Program-made: the position numbers and the translations under genes
Shown: positions 19,072-33,200 of the stretch, in pieces
Position numbering within the stretch: the first letter of the stretch is position 1
How the letters are laid out: every line of letters begins with the position of its first letter
Source: Nematostella vectensis
Taxonomy: Eukaryota > Cnidaria > Anthozoa > Actiniaria > Edwardsiidae
Direction: 5' to 3'
NCBI RefSeq assembly: GCF_932526225.1
Contig: NC_064045.1
Span: 3,916,498 to 3,980,497, forward strand
DNA: 64,000 bases
The notes under the pieces: model-generated
Seen by the model: the letters and a program-made list of their open reading frames with translations, nothing else
What the model was told of the DNA's origin: nothing
The model's database searches: none

Positions 19072-20173
19072 GGGGCCACTGGAGGTAGCTAGCACAGCTT
19101 AAAGGATACCCCTACACATCGAAACATCTCAAGTATGTAGGGGATCAGCCTTACCATGTGATGATCTTTCCACCTTGCTGTGCTAGCTACCAGGACTGGC
19201 ACACCTTTGCCAGACTGTACGTACTGCTGTTGCGATTTTATCAGAATGTGTATTTTTTTGACAGATTGACATCGGGCCAATTGCTCTAACATTTCCTTTT
19301 TTCTGTCTACAGGGGTTGGCTGACTTTCCTAATTGGATTATAATTATCTATTATAAGTCGATTATTAATCTTATCAAATTATTTAATTATTACTTATTAT
19401 CTGGGTCTCTCCGGATACATACTAGTTTATTGCTCCAAATCTGAGAATTGTTTGACCTTATCATGACCCAAAGATTGAAGTTGACACCATTAGGCATATT
19501 TCTGGTATCAGCTTTGCAACAGATAGCTGATATTTTTAGCTTTTTACCATCAGAACAATTTATGCACTAGCACACCAATAATGCCATGGCTATTGGCTGT
19601 TATACACTCACATGTTTTTACATATTTTTATAAGTCTACCATTTAGTTGAGACCCATTCTGTGGTCACTATGGCATGTTGAGGGCCACACCCAGAGCACC
19701 TGTGCACCCCGTTCACCTAAGGGCGTCATCTGCACAGGTGTTCCTGATGAGTGGGGGTGAAGGCGGGAAAGGGTTCCGCGACACCATGTTTTCATGGGCC
19801 CCCATGATTCCGAGTTGGGTGTGGCCCCTACAGATGTTGAACATTGAATTGCTTGTAGTGATTGTATTAAAGTCAAGCTGGTAACTGTAAATAGGAAAGA
19901 AAGAATGTCAAATAACAATAACCATAGCTAGTGTCATGGTGTGCATCCAACATTTGTAAATAAAAAGAGTAAATAGTATACCGTATTTGGAGTCAAACCT
20001 AGGGCTTTCTTTGTAAGTTCACTTCCGTACCGAGTTCGTCTCGAATGTGTTGAGCCGAGAGGGTCTGGTACTAGCACTCCATGTTACCCCAACATCTAGG
20101 CGAACACATGGAGTATGACGTCATTACACATGGAGCATGACGTCATTAGAAACCAGGATGTCTAGGATTGGAC

Positions 20174-20609
20174 CCAGCCTAGTCCCAGGCGGTCTTACCG
20201 GGTTTCCTGCGTTCATCCTAGTCCCAGGCGTTCTTACCGGGTTTCCTGTGTTCAGCCTAGTCCCGGGCGTTCTTACCGGGTTTCCTGTGTTGAGCCTAGT
20301 CCTAGGCGTTCTTACCGGTTTTCCTGCGTTCATCCTAGTCCCAGGTGGTCTTACCTGGTTTCCTGTGTTCATCCTAGTCCCAGGTGGTCTTACCTGGTTT
20401 CCTGTGTTCATCCTAGTCCCAGGCGTTCTTACCGGGTTTCCTGTGTTGAGCCTAGTCGTAGGGTTCTTACCGGTTTTCCTGTGTTTGGGTTTCCTGTGTA
20501 TGGTAAGAGTTGGGACGTCACAGGAAACCGCTCGCCCCAGCCCAAAGGTTACCTCACGGTTTATTTCCGAGTACAGGAAACCCGGTTAGAACGCCTGGGA
20601 CTAGGCTGG
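20174..20609. mobile_element. Foldback element with 39-bp arm array, unit 2
   Basis: About eight tandem arm units on the left and one inverted unit on the right, ending at 20609. Some repeats differ in a shared way (CAGGTGGTCTTACCTGG twice), pointing to block duplication of neighbouring repeats. Confidence 0.65.
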
Positions 20610-20632
20610 ATTTAGACTCCTACGAGCCGCTC

Positions 20633-21035
20633 TTAGGGAACGCTTCCCTTAGGCCCCACGAGAGCGGCAAAACGAATTAGCCAATCAGCGTTCACTTTCC
20701 AAATTCTGGAAAGTTGAGGTTGGCTGTTCACGGGCTTTTTCGTTGCCGTGAACGGTTCATTTATCTCGTGTTTTACACTCTCAACATGTTTCAATGCTCT
20801 TTTTAGTTTCGCAAGGCTTTTGTAGCACTTTGTACAAATAAAAAGACTGGAATATTCCTTTCCATAAACACTGGGATCCTCTTCCGTCGAACATTTTATC
20901 AGTTCGACTAGATCAAGAGAGCTTTTCCTAAAAACATTTACTTTACCAGCAGACACTGTCGTTAAACTGCTACAAATGAAGCATTTATAATCTGCCTCGA
21001 CAGTTTTCTTTGGAATTTCTGCCTTATATGTATTT
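20633..21035 (-). CDS. CxxC-CxxC protein exon, unit 2 (shortened)
   Basis: The CFIC and CTKC motifs are kept, but a ~50-bp loss removes the basic segment after the second pair. The open frame is continuous from a possible 3' splice site at 21035. Family unrecognised. Confidence 0.4.
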
Positions 21036-21601
21036 CTGGGACTTTTTATTGCAACATTTGCAAAGGAAAAATTGAAAAAAAATTGAAAAATTGAAAATTT
21101 TTTCAGGGGCGGATCCAGAAGTTTAGAAAAAGGGGGGGGGGGGGGGGCGAAGCAAAAGTTTCAAGAAAGGGGGGCGGACTTATTCTTCCTCCGTATATTT
21201 CCTTGCATTCGAACAAATCTGCGACTCAATAAAGCTCTCCGGGTCATGAACCGAGCGCTGGACTCTATTGTTCTCTGTGACAGTTGCTATGTGGCGTCTC
21301 AAGAACGGCTTGTTATTGGTTTCGCGGGAAAAGTAAAGCTTCATATATGGTCATTTTAGCCCTATAAATCGTGTATTTTGAACGTTTTCCCGCTGTTTTC
21401 GATACAGCAGGCTCAGGTTTGACAAGATGTAAACACCACGAGCGTTTGAGTAAGTTCCCAAGGAATGTGGCGAAGAAATGCGCTAAATTGCCTGGATTCA
21501 ACTGGAGACAAAGACACAGAGACTCACAAAATACGTTCTATCTGTATCAGGATATATTCGAACGAACTGAAACTTGGCAATCAAAAACTAGACACAATTT
21601 A

Positions 21602-21734
21602 AAAACTTTTCATCAGAGTACGCCATCGATTTATTTTTCATCGCGGAATAATCTCGAGCGGAACTTGAATTTTTATTTTTCGCAACTACTTTCTCGCATT
21701 TCAATTTTTTTGGAGCACTCTTATGAAAAGTTTT
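21602..21734. mobile_element. Hairpin MITE, unit 2
   Basis: Same inverted-repeat element as 14100-14241, with one arm mismatch (ACTCTTATG). Confidence 0.55.
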
Positions 21735-22491
21735 ATTTTATCCTTAGGTATCATATACTGTGTTTATATTGGGTTACATTGAAATACGTTTGCTCTAGAG
21801 CGAAAATGGGCATTTTCGGGTTAATTAACAGCCTACGGCAAATAGCCGACTTCCTCGAATTTCTTTCAGATGACTAAAATGACAATTTTGTTATGAAGTT
21901 GGATAATGTATCTGTTTGTTGTAAAAGTTTCGACCATTTTTATGCAAAAGCGGCCTCATAAATGTAATTTGTAATTTAGGGTAATTTGAGCGCGTATTGC
22001 CTTTTTGCCTTTCGTAACGCTTCAATTTTAAGCCAAATGTCTGAAAAAAGGGGGGGGGGGGGTTACTACGTATTCAATCCAGGTCATTAATAGGAATTAT
22101 GAAGAGGGGTGGTCCAAGCATAAAGCCGTGCGGAACCTCGGAAGTAACGAAAATAAGTGACAAAGAGTTTACCCTTCTGAAACTTGCCTTGATTATGTTT
22201 ACCTTGAAACTTGCTACTGTTGTCTGTTACATAGGACTCAAATTACGATCAACCATAAATAAAATTTGCGATAAATCAAACAAATGCCGTTCAAGAACGA
22301 TATTTTGATCACTCTTGAGCGGGCACAGCTTACACACAGCGGTAAATCCCAGCACGCGCGGTATTACGTAAGTCATGATGTAACATCCTATCATGATAAC
22401 GTAACAAAGGTTGCTAAGGTTTCCGGCCAGATTTTCTACAGACCTCGAACTGATCGGTCGACATTTTTTCGCTCTTCAATTTTCCTAAAAA

Positions 22492-25400
22492 ATGTCTCAC
22501 AGGAACCCAGTTTACCGGGGCGGCTCGATGAAGAATTTATCCAGCAAAGACAAAGGTAGGTCACGTGAACACAAATGTCACGTGATCAAAGAGTCATGTG
22601 ACAATTTGACAAAAATTTGGAAGAAGAAGAAAGATGCGACTTTTAGCAAATGGGAAAAGCGACTTAGAAAAAAGAAAACGTTTACATTTAACATCAAGAC
22701 AAGGATTTGAGGGAAAAAGGCGGCCAATTTACAAGACCGACAGAAAAAGCAATATGGATTGAGTTCTCTGTCAAAAAACCGCCACTTGAAGCTGAAAGCA
22801 AGTTTTTTTTAAACTTTATTTTTATAAAATTTGCTAATTCTTGGTTTTCTTTTTCTTTAGATATCATCCTTCGGCAAAAGGTAAGTTGATGCCTTTAATT
22901 TTATTTTGATGGAAAAGGTTTCTGATGCGGGATATGTGATTCACATTAATTGGACAATTTTGGTAATGAGCTAGTGTTCTGTGCAACAAAAAAAACAATG
23001 AACGGAATCAAACGTCTCTCCATTTGGTTTTCTTTGAGTAAACAATTAGGCCTTCTTTCTTCATAAATATAAGTTAAGTTAACTAATTTTGCAATTCGCT
23101 CATTTCTTTGATAATCACATAGGCAATGTAGTCTGTGATAATTCTTCAGTGGGACATTTTAATTTTAATGGTTGTATAACATTACACATGTAGAAAACTG
23201 GGAGCTCATTACTCATTGATTACTCATATCAATGATTATTTGTATTCACTTTGATTCCAGGAGAAAAACCACAACAAGAAGCAAAGAGTTGAGGAAGTAA
23301 ACAAGTATGTGACATATTGTACATAGAAAGCTTTACGAGGGGAGCCTTTGACACATTGCAGGGCCTTGTTTATGTATATACACAATATTATGTGATGGAA
23401 GAAAGGAGGGGGGTAGTATCAAGGGGACAGGAGAAGGGGCAAGAAAAGGGAGATGAGAAAGGGATGGGAGAAGGGGCAAGAAAAGGGGGTTGAGAAGGGG
23501 ATGGGAGAAGGGGCAAGAAAAGGGGTTTGGGAAGGGGATGGGAGAAGGGGCGAGAAAAGAGGGTTGAGAAGGGAATGGGAGAAGGGGCAAGAAAAGGGGG
23601 TTGAGAAGGTAATGGGAGAAGGGGCGAGAAAAGGGGTTTGGGAAGGGGATGGGAGAAGGGGCGAGAAAAGGGGTTGGGGAAGGGGATGGGAGAAGGGGCA
23701 AGAAAAGAGGGTTGAGAAGGGGATGGGAGAAGGGGCGAGAAAAGGGGTTTGGGAAGGGGATGGGAGAAGGGGCGAGAAAAGGGGTTTGGGAAGGGAATGG
23801 GAGAAGAGGCAAGAAAAGGGGTTTAAGAAGGGAATGGGAGAAGGGGGAATCTATCATTCCCATGAAACAATTTTTCAGCTGTTATCCTTATAAGTTGCGT
23901 ACCTTGTTTTTGTTTATCAAAAAAGGTCTATTTCTGAGAACAGAAAACTTATGGAGGAACTATTAAAAGAACAGGTGAGTGCTAAAAAAGCTTTTTGACG
24001 AGCTGCTTACTTTAGATTTTTTGGAATCCAAATAATAAGAAAAATTATTTTTGGTAATTTAGGAGGAGCGAGACAAGCTAATGGAGGACAGGGAGAAGTA
24101 AGTATATTTTGATTACTAAATTATACAAAGAAAATATAATAAAAAACTATTTAAACTCTTCTTATAACAGTACTTACAGGTACAATAGTAATGCACAGTG
24201 GTCACTAACAGTCTATTTATATGCCAACAGCTGGATGTGCTCTTATATTGCTGGTCTTACCATGTCAGAGCTGGTCAACAAGGTGAGTTAGAAGCTACCA
24301 GTGGAAATAATTCTTTATTCACACGGGCATATCCAGGATTTAACAATGGAGTCTGCAGGTATAGGTGTTCCAAGTTAAGGCCTGCCTAAAATAGGCGGCA
24401 TGTAGCGTAAGGCATGAAGCGTGCGACATGACATGTTTCCAAGTTTAGCCACCAAAAGCATGAAGTGTGCGTCAAACTTTGTTTCTCAACTATCAGAGAA
24501 ACATTTCTTTGTTGGTGCTACAATGTCTTCCTGGGTGGCTAAACTAGGAGACATTCAGGTGACATGTATCACTTGACATGTTACCTTGTTTAGCCAGGCT
24601 TTATCTAAGGAAATATACTTTATCTAAGAAAATACATCTTTTTGACAGTTCATATGGTACATATTCCCACCCCTTACTATTTCATTGAATCATATCACAG
24701 ATCACTGGATTAAATTTTAAGCAACAAAAATATCAATTATCTTGGAAGTTTTTGAATGACTATCATCTGTTTTATTTCTTTTCAGACTGTCAAAATGTGC
24801 GATACTTGCGAGGCAGAAAGGTACAAAATTGCTATATTCTTCACTTACAGGTAGTTTAGAGTAGCCTGTATGCTACTCTAAACTAAATGATGACAACAAG
24901 TACACCTGCCAAATTTTCCGTTTCATCAGGGCAACTGATGAAGATTGAACAAGTCTGTTAAATTTAAGTAAACACATGAAAGATCTTTCTTTTGTAAATG
25001 TCTGTTCAATAACACTTATTTCTGGATTTCCTTTCAGTTCTATTGAGGATCTGCGCTTACAGAAGAAGAAAAGAGAAATAGAGCTGGTATTGAAATAATC
25101 TTATTTTATTGAGATCATATTGAGCTATCAACTATACAGTCAATGTGTTTTATTCCAGGTAGAGCAACAAGAAATCCTCAACAACCTGAAGAATACAGGA
25201 GATGACCTAGACAGGTAATAAACAAAATGATACTCCTTCTTGTACAACACTGACAAAAACCCTGGAACTTGTACCTTATTGCCTACCTTTAAACTCCAAC
25301 ACTGACAAAAACCCTGGAACTTGTACCTTATTGCCTACCTTTAAACTCCAACACTGACAAAAATCTTATTTGTCAAACTCAAAACTCCTGTACCCAGGAT

Positions 25401-26520
25401 TTTTCTTCGGGGGGGGGGGGGGGGGGGGGTGCGAAATCCGAAAAAGTGGACATAATTTTTCTGGGGGGGAGGGGGGGAGTTCTCTGAACACCCCGAAAAA
25501 AACAAATAAAGGATTTTTTATGCCTTTGCAAAATTGCCACGTGATGTTTATTGTCAGATTTGGTTATATACCAGACTGATCTAGCTTATGCTTTATAATT
25601 TTGTCTACAAATAGCACGTCTATTGAGAACCAAAAGTGGACCTTCGGCCGTTGTGGGGGGGGGGGTTGCTTTCGCACCCCCTGCACCCCCCCCCCCAACC
25701 TTCAAACTCCAACATTCTTCCTCATACAACACTGACAAAAACCATGGAACTCATATATTATACCTTTATTGTCTACCTTTAGGGAAATTGCCCTGCTGCA
25801 ACGTGAATTGGAAGAAGCAAAGGCAAAGCCAGCCACTGTAAGTGAAAACGATTATTGCAGGATTTCACATTTTTTGGGGCATGCCACACAAGAAGGATGA
25901 AATTACCTAAAATTGGACAAAATTTATATGTGGAAATATAGACTCATAAACTACCAGTATTAAAGATTGTAGATCACCTGCTCGATTTTGATGTTTATTC
26001 TCGAGGAAGCTTCAAAATAACAATCTACAAATGAAGTCTGATATGTGATTGACAATATTTGATCGAACATGTCTTGGTTACTCTCTTGAATTAGCCAATG
26101 TAAATGGAGACTTTGTGTGACTCGCCATTGAACGTTGGGGGGGGATAAAATGGCGGTGTAATTGGCCTACTTTATACTAATGGTTCAATTTTCATTTAGG
26201 CTGAGATTGCATGTCAGGCAAATGTAGAAATGTCAGACACACAAGTCCAAACAACTTGTGCCTCAACAAACGAATGTGAGACCCAGACAGAGGTCACAAA
26301 CACCATCAAAGTCACCCAAGAGACCCAGACCGACCCACTTCCAAAGGTCAGTGCCTAGGATCATAATTACTCAGACCTTTATACAATGTTCTTACCATGT
26401 TTATGTTTCCTATTTCAGAGGCGGGGTAACCCTGTGACCCGTGCCTGGCGGCGCTTGAGGGAGAGAGCGCGTGGTCTTCGAGACCGCCTCTTTCCTGGTG
26501 CTGCAGTTCCTGCCCTGTAA
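22492..26520 (+). CDS. Coiled-coil TQT-motif protein, copy 3 (lacks exon 3)
   Basis: Exons: 22492-22555, 22861-22880, 23261-23304, 23926-23974, 24063-24097, 24231-24282, 24786-24820, 25038-25086, 25159-25214, 25783-25837, 26200-26346, 26419-26520. A genomic deletion of roughly 150-170 bp removes the 66-nt exon (TEELDVAMQEMKRLEKLVKTQK in two halves) with its splice sites. Because that exon is phase 0 at both ends, exon 2 joins exon 4 in frame, giving 235 residues. The first coiled coil is 22 residues (about three heptads) shorter. All other exons are intact. Confidence 0.83.
23423..23848 (+). repeat. 37-bp purine minisatellite, unit 3
   Basis: About 11 to 12 repeats in the intron before the SISENRK exon. 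Confidence 0.93.
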
Positions 26521-28020
26521 GGGGCCACTGGAGGTAGCTAGCACAGCTTAAAGGATACCCCTACACATCGAAACATCTCAAGTATGTAGGGGATCAGCCT
26601 TACCATGTGATGATCTTTCCACCTTGCTTTGCTAGCTACCAGGACTGGCACACCTTTGCCAGACTGTACGTACTCCTTATACGATTTTATCAGAATGTGT
26701 ATTTTTTGACAGATTGACATCGGGCCAATTGCTCTAACATCTCCAACTCCAACTCTAACAGCTCTAACATTTCCTTTTTTCTGTTTACAGGGGTTTGCCG
26801 ACTTTCCTAATTGGATTATAATTATCTATTATAAGTTGATTATTAATCTTATCAAATTATTTAATTATTACTTATTATCTGGGCCTCTCTGGATACATAC
26901 TAGTTTATTGCTCCAAATCTGAGAATTGTTTGACCTTATCATGACCCAAAGATTGAAGCTGACACCATTAGGCATATTTCTGGTATCAGCTTTGCAACAG
27001 ATATCTGATATTTTTAGCTTTTTACCATCAGAACAATTTATGCACTAGCACACCAATAATGCCATGGCTATTGGCTGTTATACACTCACATGTTTTTACA
27101 TATTTTTATAAGTCTACCGTTTAGTTGAGACCCATTCTGTGGTCACTATGGCATGTTGAGGGCCACACCCAGAGCACCTGTGCACCCCGTTCACCTAAGG
27201 GCGTCATCTGCACAGGTGTTCCTGATGAGTGGGGGTTGAGGCGGGAAAGGGTTCCGCGACACCATGTTTTCATGGGCCCACATGATTCCGAGTTGGGTGT
27301 GGCCCCTACAGATGTTGAACATTGAATTGCTTGTAGTGAGTGTATTAAAGTCAAGCTGGTATATGTAAATAGGAAAGAAAGAATGTCAAATAACAATAAC
27401 CATGTGTCATGGTGTGCATCCAAGAATTGTAAATAAAAAGAGTAAATAGTATACCGTATTTGCAGTCGAACTACAGAAATACACCATAACTGTGAATACA
27501 TATTGAATAAAATGACTGCATCATTGTAACAATACCTACATCCTTGTAGTTGATAATTGGGAGGAAAGATGTTAACCTAATACATCTTATTATTTTATCT
27601 TGTCCACCTGTCGCGAATGCCTACCTTCAAGGCAGTACCTAAGACAAAGAGTCCGAAATGAGGCACATCGATGGCATGGACAAGCCCGCGTCTGGTGGAT
27701 CACGCGCTAGCTCGGTGACGTCGGCGAAATGCCGCGAGCTTGGGCTTCCTGTGCCTAATCTCCATAGTCGTATATAGTGTTGAAGATTTATGTTAACGCA
27801 GAAACCAAGAAATTATCCGGAACTCCCATAAAAGTTCCAAGTAAGGAGGGGCTTTCTTTGTAAGTTCACTTCCGTACCGAGTTTGTCTCGAATGTGTTGA
27901 GCCGAGAGGGTCTGGTACTAGCACTCCATGTTACCCCAAAATCTAGGCGAACACATGGGGTATGACGTCATTACACATGGAGCATGACGTCATTAGAAAC
28001 CAGGATGTCTAGGGTTGGAC

Positions 28021-28301
28021 CCAGCCTAGTCCCAGGCGGTCTTACCGGGTTTCCTGCGTTCATCCTAGTCCCAGGCGTTCTTACCGGGTTTCCTGTGTTC
28101 AGCCTAGTCCCGGGCGTTCTTACCGGGTTTCCTGTGTTGAGCCTAGTCCTAGGCGTTCTTACCGGTTTTCCTGTGTTTGGGTTTCCTGTGTATGGTAAGA
28201 GTCGGGACGTCACAGGAAACCGCTCGCCCCAGCCAAAAGGTTACCTCACGGTTTATTTCCGAGTACAGGAAACCCGGTTAGAACGCCTGGGACTAGGCTG
28301 G
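28021..28301. mobile_element. Foldback element with 39-bp arm array, unit 3
   Basis: Four left repeats and one inverted right repeat, the same structure as unit 1. Confidence 0.62.
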
Positions 28302-28791
28302 ATTTAGACTCCTACGAGCCGCTCTTAGGGAACGCGCTTCCCTTAGGCCCCACGAGCGCCTGCTCCACAGAGCGGCAAAACGAATTAGCCAATCAGCGTT
28401 CACTTTCCAAATTCTGGAAAGTTGACGTTGGCTGTTCACGGGCTTTGGATCCACGACGGCGCTTTCAGCTGGTCTCGGGCTCTTCACTCGTCGCTTCGTT
28501 GCCGTGAACGGTTCATTTATCTCGTGTTTTACACTCTCAACATGTTTCAATGCTCTTTCTAGTTTCGCAAGGCTTTTGTAGCACTTTGTACAAATAAAAA
28601 GACTGGAATGTTCCTTTGCATAAACACTAGGATCTTCTTCCGTCGAACATTTTATCAGTTCGACTAGATCTAGAGAGCTTGTCCTAAAAACATTTACTTT
28701 ACAAGCAGACACTGTCGTTAAACTGCTACAAATGAAGCATTTATAATCTGCCTCGACAGTTTTCTTTGGAGTTTCTGCCTTATATGTATTT
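28293..28791 (-). CDS. CxxC-CxxC protein exon, unit 3
   Basis: Open from a possible 3' splice site (CCCAG, exon start 28791) through AETPKKTVEADYKCFIC, LVELIKCSTEEDP and LFICTKCYKSL. Unit 3 reads SACKVNVFRTS where unit 1 reads SAGKVNVFRKS. No ATG is found in the exon, so an upstream exon or a pseudogene is implied. Confidence 0.42.
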
Positions 28792-29338
28792 CTGGGACAT
28801 TTTATTGCAACATTTGCAAAGGAAAAATTGAAAAACTTTCCAGGGGCGGATCCAGAAGTTTAAAAAGGGGGGGGGGGGAGGGGGCGAAGCAAAAGATTCA
28901 AGAAAGGGGGGCGGACTTATTCTTCCTCCGTATATTTCCTTGCATTCGAACAAATCTGCGACGCAATAAAGCTCTCCGGGTCATGAACCGAGCGCTGGAC
29001 TCTATTGTTCTCTGTGACAGTTGCTATGTGGCGTCTCGAGAACGGCTTGTGATTGGTTTCGCGGGAAAAATAAAGATTCATATATGGTCATTTTAGCCCT
29101 ATAAATCGTGTATTTTGAACGTTTTCCCGCTGTTTTCGATACAGCAGGCTCAGGTTTGACAAGATGTAAACACCACGAGCGTTCGAGTAAGTTCCCGAGG
29201 AATGTGGCGAAGAAATGCGCTAAATTGCCTGGATTCAACTGGAGACAAAGACACATAGACTCACAAAATACGTTCTATCTGTAGCAGGATTTATTCGATC
29301 GAACTGAAACTTGGCAATCAAAAACTAGACATAATTTA

Positions 29339-29472
29339 AAAACTTTTCATCAGAGTACGCCATCGATTTATTTTTCATCGCGGAATAATCTCGAGCGGAA
29401 CTTGAATTTTTATTTTTCGCAACTAATTTCTCGCATTTCATTTTTTTTTGGCGCACTCTGATGAAAAGTTTT
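29339..29472. mobile_element. Hairpin MITE, unit 3
   Basis: Same 18-bp arm element as in unit 1. Confidence 0.58.
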
Positions 29473-30233
29473 ATTCTATCCTTAGGTATCATATACTGAG
29501 TTTATATTGGGTTACATTGAAACGCGTTTGCTCTAGAGCGAAAATTGGCATTTTCGTCTTAATTAACAGCCTACGGCAAATAGCCGACTTCCTCGAATTT
29601 TTTTCAGATGACTAAAATGACAATTTTGTTATGAAATTGGATAATGTATCTGTTTTTTGTGAAAGTTTCGACCATTTTTATGCAAAAGCGGCCTCATAAA
29701 TGTAATTTGTAATTTAGGGTAATTTGAGCGCGTATTTGCCTTTTTGCATTTCGTAACGCCTCAATTTTAAGCCAAATGTCTGAAAAAGGGGGGGGGGGGG
29801 GGTGGTTACTACGTATTCAATCCAGGTCATTAATAGGAATTATGAAGAGGGGTGGTCCAAGCATAAAGCCGTGCGGAACCTCGGAAGTAACGAAAATAGT
29901 GACAGAGAGTTTACCCTTCTGAAACTTGCCTTGATTATGTTTACCTTGAAACTTGCTACTGTTGTCTGTTACATAGGACTCAAATTACGATCAAACATAA
30001 ATAAAATTTGCGATAAATCAAACAAATGCCGTTCAAGAACGATATTTTGATCACTCTTGAGCGGGCACAGCTTACACACAGCGGTAAATCCCAGTACGCG
30101 CGCTATTACGTAAATCATGATGAAACATTCTATCATGATAACGTAACAAAGGTTGCTAAGGTTTCCCGCCAGATTTTCTACAGACCCCGAACTGATCGGT
30201 CGACATTTTTTCGCTCTTCAATTTTCCTAAAAA

Positions 30234-33200
30234 ATGTCTCACAGGAACCCAGTTTACCGGGGCGGCTCGATGAAGAATTTATCCAGCAAAGACAAAGGTA
30301 GGTCACGTGAACACAAGTGTCACGTGATCAAAGAGTCATGTGACAATTTGACAAAAATTTGGAAGGAGAAGAAAGATGCGACTTTTAGCAAATGGGAAAA
30401 GCGACTTAGAAAAAAGAAAACGTTTACATTTAACATCAAGACAAGGATTTGAGGGAAAAAGGCGACCAATTAACAAGATCGACATAAAAAGCAATATGGA
30501 TTGAGTTCTCTGTCAAAAAACCGCCACTTGAAGCTGAAAGCAAGTTTTTTAAACTTTATTTTTATAAAATTTGCTAATTCTTGGTTTTCTTTTTCTTTAG
30601 ATATCATCCTTCGGCAAAAGGTAAGTTGATGCCCTTAATTTTATTTTGATGGAAAAGGTGTCTGATGCGGGATATATGATTCACATTAATTGGACAATTT
30701 TGGTAATGAGCTAGTGTTCTGTGAAACAAAAAAAAACAATGAACGGAATCAAACGTCTCTCCATTTGGTTTTCTTTTAGTAAACAATTAGGCCTTCTTTC
30801 TTCATAAATATAAGCTTATTGTTATGATATTTTTTTCAGACCGAAGAACTTGATGTTGCAATGCAAGAGATGAAAAGCCTAGAGAAGCTGGTCAAAACTC
30901 AAAAGGTATTAAACAAGCTGTCCGAATTAGGTTGATTTGAAAGAACACTAATTTTGCAATTCGCTCATTTCTTTGATAATCACAGAGGCAATGTAGTCTG
31001 TGATAATTCTTCAGTGGGACATTTTAATTTTAATGGTTGTATAACATTACACATGTAGAAAACTGGGAGCTCATTACTCATTGATTACTCATATCAATGA
31101 TTATTTGTATTCACTTTGATTCCAGGAGGAAAACCACGACAAGAAGCAAAGAATTGAGGAAGTAAACAAGTATGTGACATATTGTACATAGAAAGCTTTA
31201 CGAGGGGAGCCTTTGGCACATTGCGGGGCCTTGTTTATGTATATACACAATATTATGTGATAGAAGAAAGGAGGGGGGGGATAGTATCAAGGGGACAGGA
31301 GAAGGGGCGAGAAAACAGGTTGAGAAGGGGATGGGAGAAGGGGCAAGAAAAGGGGTTTGGGAAGGGGATGGGAGAAGGGGCAAGAAAAGGGGGTTGGGAA
31401 GGGGATGGGAGAAGGGGCGAGAAAAGGGGTTTGGGAAGGGAATGGGAGAAGGGGCAAGAAAAGGGGGTTGAGAAGGGGATTGGATAAGGGGCAAGAAAAG
31501 GGGGTTGAGAAGGGGATGGGAAAAGGGGCAAGAAAAGGTGGTTGAGAAGGGGATGGGAGAAGGGGCAAGAAAAGGGGTTTGGGAAGGGGATGGGAGAAGG
31601 GGCGAGAAAAGGGGGTTGAGAAGGGAATGGGAGAAGGGGCAAGAAAAAGGGGGTTGAGAAGGGAATGGGAGAAGGGGCAAGAAAAGGGGTTTGGGAAGGG
31701 GATGGGAGAAGGGGCGAGAAAAGGGGTTTGGGAAGGGGATGGGAGAAGGGGCAAGAAAAGAGGGTTGAGAAGGGAATGGGAGAAGGGGCGAGAAAAGGGG
31801 TTTGGGAAGGGGATGGGAAAAGAGGCGAGAAAAGGGGTTTGGGAAGGGAATGGGAGAAGAGGCAAGAAAAGGGGTTTAAGAAGGGAATGGGAGAAGGGGG
31901 AATCTATCATTCCCATGAAACAATTTTTCAGCTGTTATCCTTATAAGTTGCGTACCTTGTTTTTGTTTATCAAAAAAGGTCTATTTCTGAGAACAGAAAA
32001 CTTATGGAGGAACTATTAAAAGAACAGGTGAGTGCTAAAAAAAGTTTATTTGACGAGCTACTTACTTTGGATTTTTTGGAATCCAAATAATAAGAAAAAT
32101 TGTTTTTGGTAATTTAGGAGGAGCGAGACAAGCTAATGGAGGACAGGGAGAAGTAAGTATATTTTAATTACTAAATTATACAAAGAAAATATAATAAAAA
32201 ACTATTTAAACTCTTCTTATAACAGTACTTACAGGTACAATAGTGATGCACAGGGGTCACTAACAGTCTATTTATATGCCAACAGCTGGATGTGCTCTTA
32301 TATTGCTGGTCTTACCATGTCAGAGCTGGTCAACAAGGTGAGTTAGAAGGTACTGGAGGAAATAATTCTTTATTCACATGGGCATATCCAGGATTTAACA
32401 ATGGAGTCTGTAGGTATAGGTGTTCCAAGTTAAGGCCTGCCTAAAATAGGCGGCATGTAGCGTGTGCTATGAAGCATGCGACATGGCATGTTTCCAAGTT
32501 TAGCCACCAAAAGCATGAAGTGTGCGTCAAATTTTGTTTCTCAACTATCAGAGAAACATTTCTTTGTTGGTGCTACAATGTCTTCCTGGGTGACTAAACT
32601 AGGAGACATTCAGGTGACATGTATCACTTGACATGTCACCTTGTTTAGCCAGGCTTTATCTAAGGAAATATACTTTATCTAAGAAAATACATCTTTTTGA
32701 CAGTTCATATAGTACATATTCCCACCCCATACTATTTCATTGAATCATATCACAGATCACTGTATTAAATTTTAAGCAACAAAAATATCAATTATCTTGG
32801 AAGTTTTTGAATGACTATCATCTGTTTTATTTCTTTTCAGACTTTCAAAATGTGCGATACTTGCGAGGCAGAAAGGTACAAAATTGCTATATTCTTCACT
32901 TACAGGTAGTTTAGAGTAGCCTGTATGCTAGTTTAGAGCAATCAATGTAAACTAAATGATGACAACAATTACACCTGCCAAATTTTCCGTTTCATCAGGG
33001 CAACTGATGAAGATTGAACAAGTCTGTTAAATTTAAGTAAACACATGAAAGATCTTTCTTTTGTAAATGTCTGTTCAATAACACTTATTTCTGGATTTCC
33101 TTTCAGTTCTATTGAGGATCTGCACTTACAGAAGAAGAAAAGAGAAATAGAGCTGGTATTGAAATAATCTTATTTTATTGAGATCATATTGAGCTATCAA

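Larger units (their letters stand above)
14574..22061 (+). repeat. Tandem array unit 2 (7.49 kb)
   Basis: Same layout as unit 1. It has a ~210-bp deletion upstream of the gene (after 14668, where GAAAATAGT joins GCGCGCGG). It also lacks the 395-bp segment and has a shortened CxxC exon. It carries the longest 39-bp array, about eight repeats. Confidence 0.92.
22062..29804 (+). repeat. Tandem array unit 3 (7.74 kb)
   Basis: Same layout. It is marked by the deletion that removes exon 3 of the gene (junction near 23075-23085), and by only one to two 21-bp repeats at 26732-26770. Confidence 0.92.
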
